Shown here one piece after another: positions 1 to 7,827 of a stretch of 64,000 bases of DNA (its first letter is position 1; the number at the start of each line of letters is the position of its first letter). The notes beneath the pieces are model-generated. The model had not been told where the DNA came from. It did not search any database and worked only from the letters and a program-made list of their open reading frames with translations. Made by a program: the position numbers and the translations under genes. The stretch covers positions 1 to 64,000 of the forward strand of contig JBOEGS010000007.1 in assembly GCA_050633545.1 (NCBI GenBank). The letters run 5' to 3'. The stretch is from Litorivita sp050633545 (GTDB lineage Bacteria; Pseudomonadota; Alphaproteobacteria; Rhodobacterales; Rhodobacteraceae).

Positions 1-92
1 GAGACAGGGAGACAGGGAGACAGGGAGACAGGGAGACAGGGAGACAGGGAGACAGGGAGACAGGGAGACACGGAGACAGGGAGACAGGGAGA
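1..92. repeat. 8-bp tandem repeat array at the window edge
   Basis: Eleven and a half copies of GAGACAGG run from the first base; copy 9 (65-72) has one G-to-C change at 71. The array is cut by the window edge, so its full length is unknown. Perfect non-triplet short repeats of this kind are slippage prone. Positions 93-268 between the array and the first gene hold no recognisable feature. Confidence 0.95.
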
Positions 93-268
93 GGAAACTG
101 CCTAACCCTAAGTATTGGCTCAAACCTCACGCCGTTCGGACAAAAGCCGGACAATGCCCCGAAACCAAGGTTGGCACTGCGGGACAAAGCGCCATTTCGC
201 TGCGGTTGCGCGACCGTCAGCTTTTGTGACAAGTGTATTAGGACCTTCGCCAACAAGGACGTGTTCGC

Positions 269-913
269 TTGCTTTACCACCGATGGGAATATTCAGTGAC
301 GGCGGACGAGACAGCCGTCGTTCAACCCGATGGGTGCCGCGACCTGATACTGGTCCGCCGACGAGACGCGCCTGACGCAATACGTATGACGGACTGGGAC
401 TGGCGGCCACAGGTGGTGCATCTGAAGGCGGGGACAACCTTGGTCGGCTATCGCCTTTGCCCCGGCGCGACAATCGCCTCGACAGGTCTTGCTGATGACG
501 GGCTGAATGCGGGCAATTTGGAGGGTATGATCGAAAGTGAGGCGACAGCACATGCCGAAATTTTCGAACTGATCGACACTTTGGCGCGATCAAATTCAAC
601 CGTGGAACAGGTGGCCAGACAAAGCGGCCGGACCGCGCGGACGCTGCAACGTCAATTTCGCGACCTTGCGTTGCCCAGCCCCGATTTCTGGCGGTTGCTC
701 GGGCGCGCCCGACGGGCCGCAAAGGCGCTGCCTCGCCGCGTTCCATTGGCAGAAATCGCCCATGAACACGGATATAGCGATCAGGCCCATATGACGCGCG
801 AATTCGTGCGTTGGTTCGGACATTCGCCTTCGCGGCTCCGCCAAGACGGGACCGCGATCATTGACGTCAGCCAACCGGGTCTTGGCAATTGGCGCAACGA
901 CAGCGGCTCATAG
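269..913 (+). CDS. AraC-family helix-turn-helix transcriptional regulator
   Basis: A 214-residue protein whose C-terminal half (about residues 105-200) is an AraC/XylS-type double helix-turn-helix: TARTLQRQFRD is the first recognition helix area and AEIAHEHGYSDQAHMTREF, followed by FGHSPSRLR, is the typical second one. The N-terminal part, with VVQPDGCRDLI, matches the small sensor domain found in many short AraC-like regulators. The start is a TTG with no clear ribosome site, and an in-frame stop lies at 239, so the N terminus can hardly be longer; the protein is short for the family. Its last six bases overlap tail to tail with the DUF1801 gene on the other strand. The ligand is unknown; the neighbouring VOC/DUF1801 pair could be a target, which is inference. 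Confidence 0.8.
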   Translation: MLYHRWEYSVTADETAVVQPDGCRDLILVRRRDAPDAIRMTDWDWRPQVVHLKAGTTLVGYRLCPGATIASTGLADDGLNAGNLEGMIESEATAHAEIFELIDTLARSNSTVEQVARQSGRTARTLQRQFRDLALPSPDFWRLLGRARRAAKALPRRVPLAEIAHEHGYSDQAHMTREFVRWFGHSPSRLRQDGTAIIDVSQPGLGNWRNDSGS

Positions 914-1228
914 CGTAGCGACCTGTTCCAGAAAGTGCCTGCACCCCTTTGCCTGCACATCCTGACGGCTTGTCAATTTGATGTGCCGCCGCAGCTTTCC
1001 CGCCCCCTCCAGAATGTTGTCGGGATCAGGGAGCAGGACACCGTTGGTAAATTCCAACGACACATGCCGGGCGTAGATGAAGTAGCCACAGCACTGCGTT
1101 TTCGGATCACCTGCAATCCTCTCGACAATAATACCGCCATATTTGTCGAGCATTGCGGCGTCAGACATGACATCCAATATGATCTCGGACAACGCCTGTG
1201 CGATCTCGGCTTTCACGCTGTCATCCAT
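908..1228 (-). CDS. DUF1801 domain protein
   Basis: A 106-residue protein. The C-terminal motif GAGKLRRHIKL followed by a conserved end is characteristic of DUF1801 (YdhG-like) proteins, small alpha/beta proteins of unknown biochemical role. The reading frame is open further upstream, but the ATG at 1228 is preferred because it follows the stop codon of the VOC gene (1230-1232) by one base, which is classic translational coupling. The upstream in-frame extension would lie inside the VOC gene. It probably forms a two-gene unit with the VOC protein. Function unknown. Confidence 0.75.
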   Translation of the reverse strand: MDDSVKAEIAQALSEIILDVMSDAAMLDKYGGIIVERIAGDPKTQCCGYFIYARHVSLEFTNGVLLPDPDNILEGAGKLRRHIKLTSRQDVQAKGCRHFLEQVATL

Positions 1229-1229
1229 A

Positions 1230-1625
1230 TCAACCGGCACCCGGCATTTGGACCGCAGAACAAATCTCCACCAGATATCCGTTCGGATCACTGACATAGG
1301 AGGTTGTCTGCCCCCAAGGTTCGTCGCGCAGATCCTGGACAAGCGTGGCACCCGCACCAATCGCTCGCTCAAGAGCAGCCTTCACATCTTCGGTCTCGAA
1401 AGCGATTTCAAAGGTCGGTGCCGACGCCTTTGGTGCGGCAGGGGTTTTACCCAACTGCTGCATCAGGGCCGTCGATGAAAAGGCCAGTTTCGTTTCACCG
1501 GTCATGACTTCGCCATAGTCCCCGCTTTCGTGCAAGAACCCGCGTTGCAACCCGAATGCTCTCTCGAAAAAGTCGAGGGTCGCAGGCACGTCATCCACAT
1601 AAAGTATCGTATATCGGAAGATCAT
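1230..1625 (-). CDS. VOC-superfamily (glyoxalase/bleomycin-resistance fold) protein
   Basis: A 131-residue protein with the two beta-alpha-beta-beta-beta modules of the vicinal oxygen chelate fold. The first starts FRYTILYVDDVPATLDFF and the second ends with VSDPNGYLVEI, where the final Glu is the usual metal ligand. Most such single-domain proteins are lyases, isomerases, dioxygenases or drug-binding proteins; the sequence does not decide which. The start ATG is at 1625. It is first in a coupled pair with the DUF1801 gene. The adjacent AraC regulator converges on the pair. Confidence 0.8.
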   Translation of the reverse strand: MIFRYTILYVDDVPATLDFFERAFGLQRGFLHESGDYGEVMTGETKLAFSSTALMQQLGKTPAAPKASAPTFEIAFETEDVKAALERAIGAGATLVQDLRDEPWGQTTSYVSDPNGYLVEICSAVQMPGAG

Positions 1626-1690
1626 CTCTCATTCATCCTTTGCAAGTTTTGCCGCGATGCTATGGCATCAGCGTGCAGCCGTCTTGAAGA

Positions 1691-2029
1691 ATGCCGACAT
1701 GCGCCACCTGTGTAGAATGCCGACCTGCATCGCCTGTGCAGACTTCGGGTGCGTGGGCGCGCTCCGGCCGCGCTCCGTTATCGTGCCATCGTACCGTCGT
1801 GACGCTATGGGGTGCGCATTCTTATGTCCCTCGTTGTTTATGCCCACCCGTGTTTATGTCCACCCGTGTCTATGCCTCACCTGCCGAGCGACGTTTCGAG
1901 TGGCCTTTATGGCTAAAACCTCTTGATGGCTAAAACCTCTTGGCGCTGGGCGGGCGGGGTGCTACCAACGCCCTATGAAGAGCCACAACACACCGCACAG
2001 CATTATTATCTGCTGCATTATTCCCTGCT
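1691..2029. repeat. Cluster of short imperfect tandem duplications
   Basis: The intergenic tract between the VOC gene and cysS is largely made of small tandem duplications: 26 bp twice (1691-1716, 1717-1742), 11 bp twice (1758-1778), 8 bp three times (1780-1803), 16 bp three to four times (1819-1882), an exact 17 bp duplication (1909-1925, 1926-1942) and 15 bp twice (2000-2014, 2015-2029). Open frames of 61-89 codons across the tract are products of the repeats and I do not call them genes. No promoter or RNA was recognised. Confidence 0.85.
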
Positions 2030-2147
2030 GAGCAATCTCGCGGGCCGTTCTTCTGTTTCCTTAAACACATGAAGTTGCTAAGTCCGCGGGCGAGCCGAGC
2101 CTTTGCGCATGTTTGCCATGCGCGCGCCAGATACGAGGACGCTAGAC

Positions 2148-3563
2148 GTGACGAGCGATAGAGTGATCAAGCTGCACAACACAAAGACCCGCAAAAGGGA
2201 GGTCTTTGCGCCGATCGACCCCGACAATGTGCGAATGTATGTCTGCGGGCCCACGGTCTATGACCGCGCCCATATCGGCAATGCCCGCCCTGTGATCGTC
2301 TTTGACGTGCTCTACCGTTTGCTGCGCCATATTTACGGTACCGATCACGTGACCTATGTGCGCAATTTCACCGATGTCGATGACAAGATCAACGCCAAGG
2401 CCGCGCAGACGGGGCGCTCCATCGCCGAGATTTGCGACGAGACGACGCGGTGGTATCTGGAGGATATGCGCGCCGTGGGGGCGATGGACCCGAACCAGAT
2501 GCCCCGCGCCACCGCGTTTATCCCGCAGATGGTCGCGATGATCGAAACCCTGATCGAAGGCGGCCATGCCTATGCCGCCGAGGGGCATGTGCTGTTTTCG
2601 GTGGAAAGCTACGAAAACTACGGCGCCCTGTCGGGGCGCAGCATCGACGATATGATCGCAGGCGCGCGGGTCGAGGTCGCCCCCTATAAGCGCAATCCGA
2701 TGGATTTCGTCCTGTGGAAACCGTCCTCTGATGATCTGCCGGGATGGGACAGCCCATGGGGCCGTGGCCGCCCCGGATGGCATATCGAATGCTCTGCCAT
2801 GAGCTATGAATTGCTGGGCGCGAGGTTCGACATCCACGGCGGCGGCAATGACCTGATGTTCCCGCACCACGAGAACGAGATCGCGCAAAGCTGCTGCGCC
2901 ACGGGCCATGCGGGCGACGGCGAGGGCTTTGCCAATGTCTGGATGCACAACGAGATGCTACAGGTCGAGGGCAAGAAAATGTCCAAGTCCTTGGGCAATT
3001 TCTTCACCGTGCGCGATTTGCTCGATAGCGGTGTGCCAGGCGAGGTGATCCGCTTTGTGTTCCTAAGCACCCATTACCGCAAACCGATGGATTGGACGGC
3101 AGAAAAGGCGACGGAGGCACGACGTGTGTTGCGAGTTTGGTTTAACTCAACCCATGGCGTGACAGCAAGTCCACAGGCGCCTGCGTCTGTCGTCAACGCG
3201 CTGTGTAGTGATCTGAATACGTCATTGGCGATTTCGGAAATGCATCAACTGCAATCGCGTGGAGAGTATGGCGAACTCAAAAGTGCGATGGGTTTACTGG
3301 GCTTCCCTGCGGCGGAGGAGGTGGATTGGTTTATTGATGGGCCGACTATGGCGAGCATTTCAAACCACTTGGACGAAGGCGGGGTGTTGTTTTCGTTGCT
3401 GTTCAAGTGGCAAGAACTGCGCAACAACAAGAACTTCGCTGCGGCGGATGACCTAAAGGCCAAGATTGAAGCTGCAGGTCTGAAGCTGTCGGTTGGTGCT
3501 GCTGGACCAGACGCGGTTCCAACCGATGACTTCGACCCCACCAAGCTGGAGGGGCTGCTATGA
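2148..3563 (+). CDS. cysS: Cysteinyl-tRNA synthetase
   Basis: Class I aminoacyl-tRNA synthetase that charges tRNA-Cys in the cytoplasm. The zinc/cysteine-site Cys is at residue 33 (VCGPTVYD), the HIGH motif appears as HIGN at 42-45, and KMSKS lies near residue 278. Length is 471 residues, normal for the family. The frame is open from a TTG at 2103, but the GTG at 2148 is preferred: it follows GAGGA by about eight bases and gives the usual family N terminus (IKLHNTKT). The last third, from about 3115, uses many codons such as TCA, ACA, CCA, GGA and GCT that are scarce in the first two thirds and in the neighbouring genes, which hints at a mosaic gene; the reading frame is intact. Confidence 0.95.
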   Translation: MTSDRVIKLHNTKTRKREVFAPIDPDNVRMYVCGPTVYDRAHIGNARPVIVFDVLYRLLRHIYGTDHVTYVRNFTDVDDKINAKAAQTGRSIAEICDETTRWYLEDMRAVGAMDPNQMPRATAFIPQMVAMIETLIEGGHAYAAEGHVLFSVESYENYGALSGRSIDDMIAGARVEVAPYKRNPMDFVLWKPSSDDLPGWDSPWGRGRPGWHIECSAMSYELLGARFDIHGGGNDLMFPHHENEIAQSCCATGHAGDGEGFANVWMHNEMLQVEGKKMSKSLGNFFTVRDLLDSGVPGEVIRFVFLSTHYRKPMDWTAEKATEARRVLRVWFNSTHGVTASPQAPASVVNALCSDLNTSLAISEMHQLQSRGEYGELKSAMGLLGFPAAEEVDWFIDGPTMASISNHLDEGGVLFSLLFKWQELRNNKNFAAADDLKAKIEAAGLKLSVGAAGPDAVPTDDFDPTKLEGLL

Positions 3564-3591
3564 GCGCGGGGCCTCAGGCACAGATGTCGCG

Positions 3592-3640
3592 CCCGACCCG
3601 AGGGTGGGGGCATCGCCCCCGCCCTGGGGGGCGGGTCGGG
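3592..3640. repeat. GC-rich nested hairpin between cysS and cimA
   Basis: An outer stem CCCGACCC (3592-3599)/GGGTCGGG (3633-3640) encloses an inner hairpin GGTGGGGGC (3603-3611)-ATC-GCCCCCGCC (3615-3623). There is no following T run, so it is not a standard intrinsic terminator. It may be a REP-like palindrome, an mRNA stability element or an attenuating structure in the cimA leader. Confidence 0.6.
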
Positions 3641-3684
3641 GGCGATCAGGGTCGCAAGGCGATCCTGAAGCAAGGAGCAGACCA

Positions 3685-5313
3685 ATGACCAAAGAACACC
3701 TTTACCTCTACGACACCACCCTGCGCGACGGGCAACAAACCCAGGGCGTGCAATTTTCCACCGAGGAAAAGCAGCAGATCGCCGCAACGCTGGACGCGCT
3801 GGGCGTGGATTATATCGAAGGCGGCTGGCCCGGGGCCAACCCCACCGACAGCGCCTTTTTCGAGGCCGCGCCGCAAACCCGCGCGCGATTTACCGCCTTT
3901 GGCATGACCAAACGCGCGGGCCGTTCGGCGGAAAATGACGAGGTGCTGGCCGCCGTGATGAACGCGGGCACCGATAGCATCTGCCTTGTCGGCAAGACCC
4001 ATGATTTCCACGTCACCACCGCGCTGGGCATCTCCTTGGAGGAAAACACCGAAAACATCCGCGCCTCTATCGCCTATCTGGTGGCCGAGGGGCGCGAGGC
4101 GCTGTTCGACGCCGAGCATTTCTTTGACGGCTATAAGGCCAACCCCGACTATGCCATCGAAGCGGTGCGTGCCGCCTATGAGGCCGGTGCGCGCTGGGTG
4201 GTGCTTTGCGATACCAATGGCGGCACCTTGCCCGAGGAAATCGGCGCCATCACCCGCGCGGTGATCGCGGCGGGCATTTCGGGCGACCGGCTGGGCATCC
4301 ACACCCATAATGACACCGCCAATGCCGTCGCGGGCAGCCTCGCCGCCGTGGACGCGGGCGCGCGGCAAATCCAAGGCACGCTCAACGGTCTTGGCGAGCG
4401 CTGCGGCAATGCCAATCTGGTGACGCTGATCCCGATCTTGATGCTCAAGGCGCCCTATGCCGATAGCTTCGAGATCGGCGTGAGCGGCGAGGCTCTGCGC
4501 GGGCTGACCGCGGCCAGCCGCCAGCTGGACGATATCCTCAACCGCGTGCCGACCAAACAGGCGCCTTTCGTCGGCGCATCGGCCTTTGCGCATAAGGCGG
4601 GGCTGCATGCCTCTGCGATCCTCAAAGACCCGTCCACCTACGAGCATATCGACCCCGCTTTGGTGGGCAATGCGCGCATCATCCCGATGTCCAACCAAGC
4701 GGGGCAAAGCAACCTGCGCCGCCGTCTGGCCGAAGCGGGCATCGAGGTCGCCGCAGGCGATCCGGCGCTGGCGCGGATCCTCGACCGGATCAAGGACCGC
4801 GAGGCGATGGGCTATACCTACGACAGCGCGCAGGCCTCCTTCGAATTGCTGGCGCGCCAAGAATTGGGCCAGATGCCGGAGTATTTCGAGATCAAACGCT
4901 ATAAGGTCACCGTCGAGCGCCGCAAGAACAAGCGCAACAAGATGGTCTCGCTCTCCGAGGCCATCGTGGTGATGAAGGTGGACGGCGAGAAGCGGCTCTC
5001 GGTCTCCGAATCCATCGACGCCGAGGGCCGAGATCGCGGGCCGGTCAACGCGCTGTGGACCGCTTTGGTCAAGGATCTGGGCCGCTATGGCGATGCGGTG
5101 GCCGATATGCATCTGGTCGATTTCAAAGTGCGCATCACCCAAGGCGGCACCGAAGCCGTGACCCGCGTCATCATCGACAGCGAGGACGCCCAAGGGCGGC
5201 GCTGGTCCACGGTGGGGGTCTCGGCCAATATCGTCGATGCCAGCTTTGATGCGCTGATCGATGCGGTGAACTGGAAGCTGCTGCGTGAGGGCGCAGCGGA
5301 CTCGGAAAAGTAA
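3685..5313 (+). CDS. cimA: (R)-citramalate synthase
   Basis: Condenses pyruvate and acetyl-CoA to citramalate, the first step of the threonine-independent route to 2-oxobutyrate and isoleucine. The 542-residue protein has the HMGL-like TIM barrel with DTTLRDGQQTQGV near the N terminus and the metal-binding HTHND motif, then a C-terminal LeuA-type regulatory dimerisation domain (about 400-542). The ATG at 3685 follows AAGGAG by seven bases; the longer open frame into the end of cysS is spurious. The motif spelling and length fit the citramalate-synthase subfamily rather than 2-isopropylmalate synthase LeuA, but that is a family judgement and the substrate is inferred. Confidence 0.88.
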   Translation: MTKEHLYLYDTTLRDGQQTQGVQFSTEEKQQIAATLDALGVDYIEGGWPGANPTDSAFFEAAPQTRARFTAFGMTKRAGRSAENDEVLAAVMNAGTDSICLVGKTHDFHVTTALGISLEENTENIRASIAYLVAEGREALFDAEHFFDGYKANPDYAIEAVRAAYEAGARWVVLCDTNGGTLPEEIGAITRAVIAAGISGDRLGIHTHNDTANAVAGSLAAVDAGARQIQGTLNGLGERCGNANLVTLIPILMLKAPYADSFEIGVSGEALRGLTAASRQLDDILNRVPTKQAPFVGASAFAHKAGLHASAILKDPSTYEHIDPALVGNARIIPMSNQAGQSNLRRRLAEAGIEVAAGDPALARILDRIKDREAMGYTYDSAQASFELLARQELGQMPEYFEIKRYKVTVERRKNKRNKMVSLSEAIVVMKVDGEKRLSVSESIDAEGRDRGPVNALWTALVKDLGRYGDAVADMHLVDFKVRITQGGTEAVTRVIIDSEDAQGRRWSTVGVSANIVDASFDALIDAVNWKLLREGAADSEK

Positions 5314-5315
5314 CC

Positions 5316-5346
5316 TTGACGTTACATCTTCGCGGCGTTATGTAAC
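5316..5346 (+). promoter_or_regulatory. Promoter with embedded palindrome for the XRE operon
   Basis: A TTGACG -35 box (5316-5321) and TATGTA -10 box (5339-5344) are 17 bp apart. A perfect inverted repeat GTTACAT (5321-5327)-N12-ATGTAAC (5340-5346) overlaps both boxes, an ideal place for a repressor. A further GTAAC lies at 5353-5357. The XRE-type protein encoded two genes downstream is the obvious candidate ligand. Confidence 0.65.
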
Positions 5347-5371
5347 TTATGCGTAACATGGAGATAGTGTA

Positions 5372-5779
5372 ATGCCAAGTATTTCTGCTGAAACGATTAT
5401 TCGCACCCGCCAACTCGCGCTCGCAGTGACGGGCCTGACCTGCGTGCTTTATGCGGCTCTGGCTCTGTCCACGGGGCAGCCCGACCCTTTGCCGTTTTGG
5501 CTCCCCGGGGGCGTTGGCATCGCCGCAGGGATTGTCATCACCCTCAGCTTCGTTTTTGCCGGACGCCGCCCGTCTCGCGCCGCCAAGGACGAACTCTACC
5601 GCCGCGAAAGCGCTCTGGCGCAGCGTATCGGCTATTGGACCGCACTGGCGCTTTACCCGATTTTCGGCCTTGCACTGGCGGCGGGATGGGTCAGTTTCCC
5701 CGTTGCATTTGCCGCCATGGGCACCCTGACGGGGGCGGCGTATTTGCTGCCTTTTGTGGCGCTGAACCTTTGGGGCTAG
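5372..5779 (+). CDS. Small four-helix membrane protein, partner of an XRE regulator
   Basis: A 135-residue integral membrane protein with predicted helices at about 13-32, 40-62, 90-110 and 112-133, separated by a basic cytoplasmic loop (GRRPSRAAKDELYRRE). I do not recognise a named family. GGAG at 5360-5363 is a well-spaced ribosome site. It is the first gene of an operon whose second gene, four bases downstream, encodes a short XRE-type DNA-binding protein. Pairs of a small multi-pass membrane protein and a tiny XRE regulator are common in bacteria and often act as sensor/regulator or immunity systems; the role here is unknown. Confidence 0.75.
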   Translation: MPSISAETIIRTRQLALAVTGLTCVLYAALALSTGQPDPLPFWLPGGVGIAAGIVITLSFVFAGRRPSRAAKDELYRRESALAQRIGYWTALALYPIFGLALAAGWVSFPVAFAAMGTLTGAAYLLPFVALNLWG

Positions 5780-5783
5780 GGCG

Positions 5784-5984
5784 ATGATTTCTTATCTCAC
5801 CGAGCTTCGCAAAACCCGAGGATTGACCCAGGCGGGGCTGGCCGAAGCCGTCGGCGTCAGCCGCAAAACCATCAACACCATCGAGAACCGCGTCTTTGTG
5901 CCCTCGACCGTCCTGTCATTGAAACTGGCGCGGGAGTTGAATGTTTCGGTGCATGATATTTTCGAATTGGAAGATGAAGAATGA
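5784..5984 (+). CDS. Short XRE/Cro-CI-type transcriptional regulator
   Basis: A 66-residue protein that is essentially one helix-turn-helix domain: LRKTRGLTQAGLAEAVGVSRKT is the classic Cro/CI helix 2-turn-helix 3 area, followed by INTIEN and the C-terminal NVSVHDIFELE of this subfamily. Such proteins usually bind palindromes as dimers and repress their own operon. A matching palindrome sits on the promoter at 5316-5346. It lies four bases after the membrane-protein gene, and its stop codon overlaps the start of the hydrolase gene (ATGA at 5981), so the three are cotranslated. Confidence 0.88.
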   Translation: MISYLTELRKTRGLTQAGLAEAVGVSRKTINTIENRVFVPSTVLSLKLARELNVSVHDIFELEDEE

Positions 5985-6973
5985 TCGTCAAGGTTCTGAC
6001 ATTTATCGCTATTTCAATGGCCGTTACGGCGGTGATCGCCATTGGTCTAATTCTCTCGCAATGGCCGCGTGACATGCGCGCGGGCGCGCACAGCGGCGCG
6101 GATGCATCGCTTGATTTCACCCGCCAAATCGCACGCAATGACGCGCCTTTGCCGCTTCAAAGCGCGCCGATGCGCGACGGATGGCAGATGCCTTATCGCC
6201 GTGTGGAGGGGCCGCAAGGCGCGCCTTTGCTGGTTCTGGTCCATGGCTCGGGATGGCACGGGGCGCAGTTTGACGCGCTGGCGCGGCGCCTGTCGGATGT
6301 GGCCACCGTCATCGCCCCCGATCTGCGCGGCCATGGCGCGGCGCCCGAGCGGCGCGGCGATGTGGATTACATCGGCCAGATGGAGGATGACCTTGCCGAT
6401 CTGATCAAGGCTCAGGCGGGCGAGGGGCAGCGCGTGATCATGGCGGGGCACAGCTCTGGCGGCGGTCTGGTGGTGCGCTTTGCGGGCGGGGCGCATGGCG
6501 CGGCGGTTGACCACGCCGTCCTCTTGGCGCCCTTTTTGAAATACAACGCGCCGACCACGCGCGAAAATTCGGGCGGCTGGGCGCATGTTCTGACCCGCCG
6601 CCTGATCGGGCTGTCGATGCTGAATGCGGCAAAAATCACCGCGCTTAACGGGATGCAGGTGATCCAGTTCAATATGCCCGCCGCCGTTCTGGACGGGCCC
6701 TTGGGCCATACGGCGACCACGGCCTATAGCTACCGGCTCAACACCGGATTTGCCCCGCGTGGCGACTACCTGTCCGACATCGCCGAACTGCCCGATTTCA
6801 CGGTGATCGCAGGCACGGCGGACGAGGCGTTCCATGCCGAGAAGTTTGAGGCGGTCATGGCCCCCGTCAATGGGCGCGGCAGCTATCATTTGTTGGATGG
6901 CGTCAGCCATCTGGATGTGGTTTACGCCCCCGAAACCGAAACCCTCATGCGCGGAGTTCTCAGCGGTGACTGA
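5981..6973 (+). CDS. Membrane-anchored alpha/beta hydrolase
   Basis: A 330-residue protein with one N-terminal membrane helix (about 4-27) and an alpha/beta hydrolase domain. The oxyanion-hole region is LVHGSGWHG, the nucleophile elbow is GHSSGG with Ser158, and the late His is probably in DGVSHLDVV near the C terminus. The helix suggests inner-membrane tethering, though topology cannot be fixed. The substrate is unknown; lysophospholipase- or esterase-like activity is the family norm. The start overlaps the stop of the XRE gene and its end overlaps the next gene by eight bases, so it is translationally coupled on both sides. Confidence 0.8.
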   Translation: MIVKVLTFIAISMAVTAVIAIGLILSQWPRDMRAGAHSGADASLDFTRQIARNDAPLPLQSAPMRDGWQMPYRRVEGPQGAPLLVLVHGSGWHGAQFDALARRLSDVATVIAPDLRGHGAAPERRGDVDYIGQMEDDLADLIKAQAGEGQRVIMAGHSSGGGLVVRFAGGAHGAAVDHAVLLAPFLKYNAPTTRENSGGWAHVLTRRLIGLSMLNAAKITALNGMQVIQFNMPAAVLDGPLGHTATTAYSYRLNTGFAPRGDYLSDIAELPDFTVIAGTADEAFHAEKFEAVMAPVNGRGSYHLLDGVSHLDVVYAPETETLMRGVLSGD

Positions 6974-7775
6974 TGCGCCCGAACACGACGATATTGGCGC
7001 CTGCGCCGCCCAAGTGGCGCGCGCCGATCCCGACCGTTTTGCCGCCGTCATGGCCGCGCCCGTGGCGCTGCGCCCCGCGCTTTTCGCGCTCTATGCCTTC
7101 AACGCCGAGGTCGCCCGCGCCCCTTGGGTGACCCAAGAGGCGGTGATCGCGGAGATGCGCTTGCAATGGTGGCGCGATGCGCTTGAAGAGATCGGCGCGC
7201 AGGGGCAGGGCGCCCCGCTGCGCCGTCACGAGGTGGTCACGCCTTTGGCCAAGGTGCTCGCCCCGCCAGAGGCGGCCTTGCTCGACGATCTGGTGCTGGC
7301 GCGGCGCTGGGATATCTATCGCGACCCGTTTGAGGACGAGGCCGCATTTCACGCCCATGTCGCGCAAACCGGCGGGATATTGATGCAGGTGGCGGCCACA
7401 TTGGCCCATGGCGGGCCGCTCACGGGGGGCGCGGCGCAGGCGGCGCAAGATGCCGGTTATGCCGCCGGTCTGGCCGCATGGCTGCGCGCGATCCCGGCGA
7501 TGGAAAGGGCAGGGCGCGTGCCTTTGGTCGATGGCCGCCCCGAGGCCATCGCCGCATTGGCGCAAGGCGGATTGGCGCGGCTCAAGGCCTCGCGCGCGGC
7601 GCGCGGACATTTGTCCAAACCGGCGCGCGCGGCGCTTTTGGCGGCATGGCCCGCGCAGCCGATCCTGTCGCTTGCGGCCAAAACCCCTGCGCGGGTTGCG
7701 GCAGGGGATCTGGCGCTGCCCGAGTTTGCGCAAAAGGCGCGGTTGATCCGCTGTGCCCTGACGGGACGCTGGTAG
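6966..7775 (+). CDS. Squalene/phytoene-synthase-like protein (NDUFAF6-type)
   Basis: A 269-residue protein of the squalene/phytoene synthase fold. The N-terminal block ALYAFNAEVARAPW followed by MRLQWWRDALEEIG is the form seen in the NDUFAF6-like branch of alphaproteobacteria and mitochondria, linked to complex I assembly, rather than in true carotenoid enzymes. I do not see two convincing DXXXD prenyl-diphosphate sites. The GTG at 6966 is preferred because it overlaps the end of the hydrolase gene and a GGAG lies about ten bases upstream; the open frame upstream is only the hydrolase gene read out of frame. No other carotenoid genes are nearby. Assembly-factor function is inference. Confidence 0.7.
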   Translation: MTDAPEHDDIGACAAQVARADPDRFAAVMAAPVALRPALFALYAFNAEVARAPWVTQEAVIAEMRLQWWRDALEEIGAQGQGAPLRRHEVVTPLAKVLAPPEAALLDDLVLARRWDIYRDPFEDEAAFHAHVAQTGGILMQVAATLAHGGPLTGGAAQAAQDAGYAAGLAAWLRAIPAMERAGRVPLVDGRPEAIAALAQGGLARLKASRAARGHLSKPARAALLAAWPAQPILSLAAKTPARVAAGDLALPEFAQKARLIRCALTGRW

Positions 7776-7776
7776 C

Positions 7777-7796
7777 GCGGCGGATCGTGCCGCCGC
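7777..7796. terminator. Hairpin between convergent operons
   Basis: GCGGCGG (7777-7783), a six-base loop and CCGCCGC (7790-7796) form a perfect 7-bp stem just after the stop codon of the squalene-synthase-like gene and before the converging MFS gene. There is no T run, so intrinsic termination is uncertain. Confidence 0.4.
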
Positions 7797-7827
7797 TGGG
7801 CGTTTGGCGCAGCGCAGGTGTCTTTGC

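Noticed and set aside
120..746. A 208-codon minus-strand open frame
   Set aside because: It overlaps the AraC-type regulator, whose helix-turn-helix is unmistakable.
1657..1933. Plus-strand open frames of 80-89 codons
   Set aside because: They consist of translated tandem repeats, lack ribosome sites and resemble nothing.
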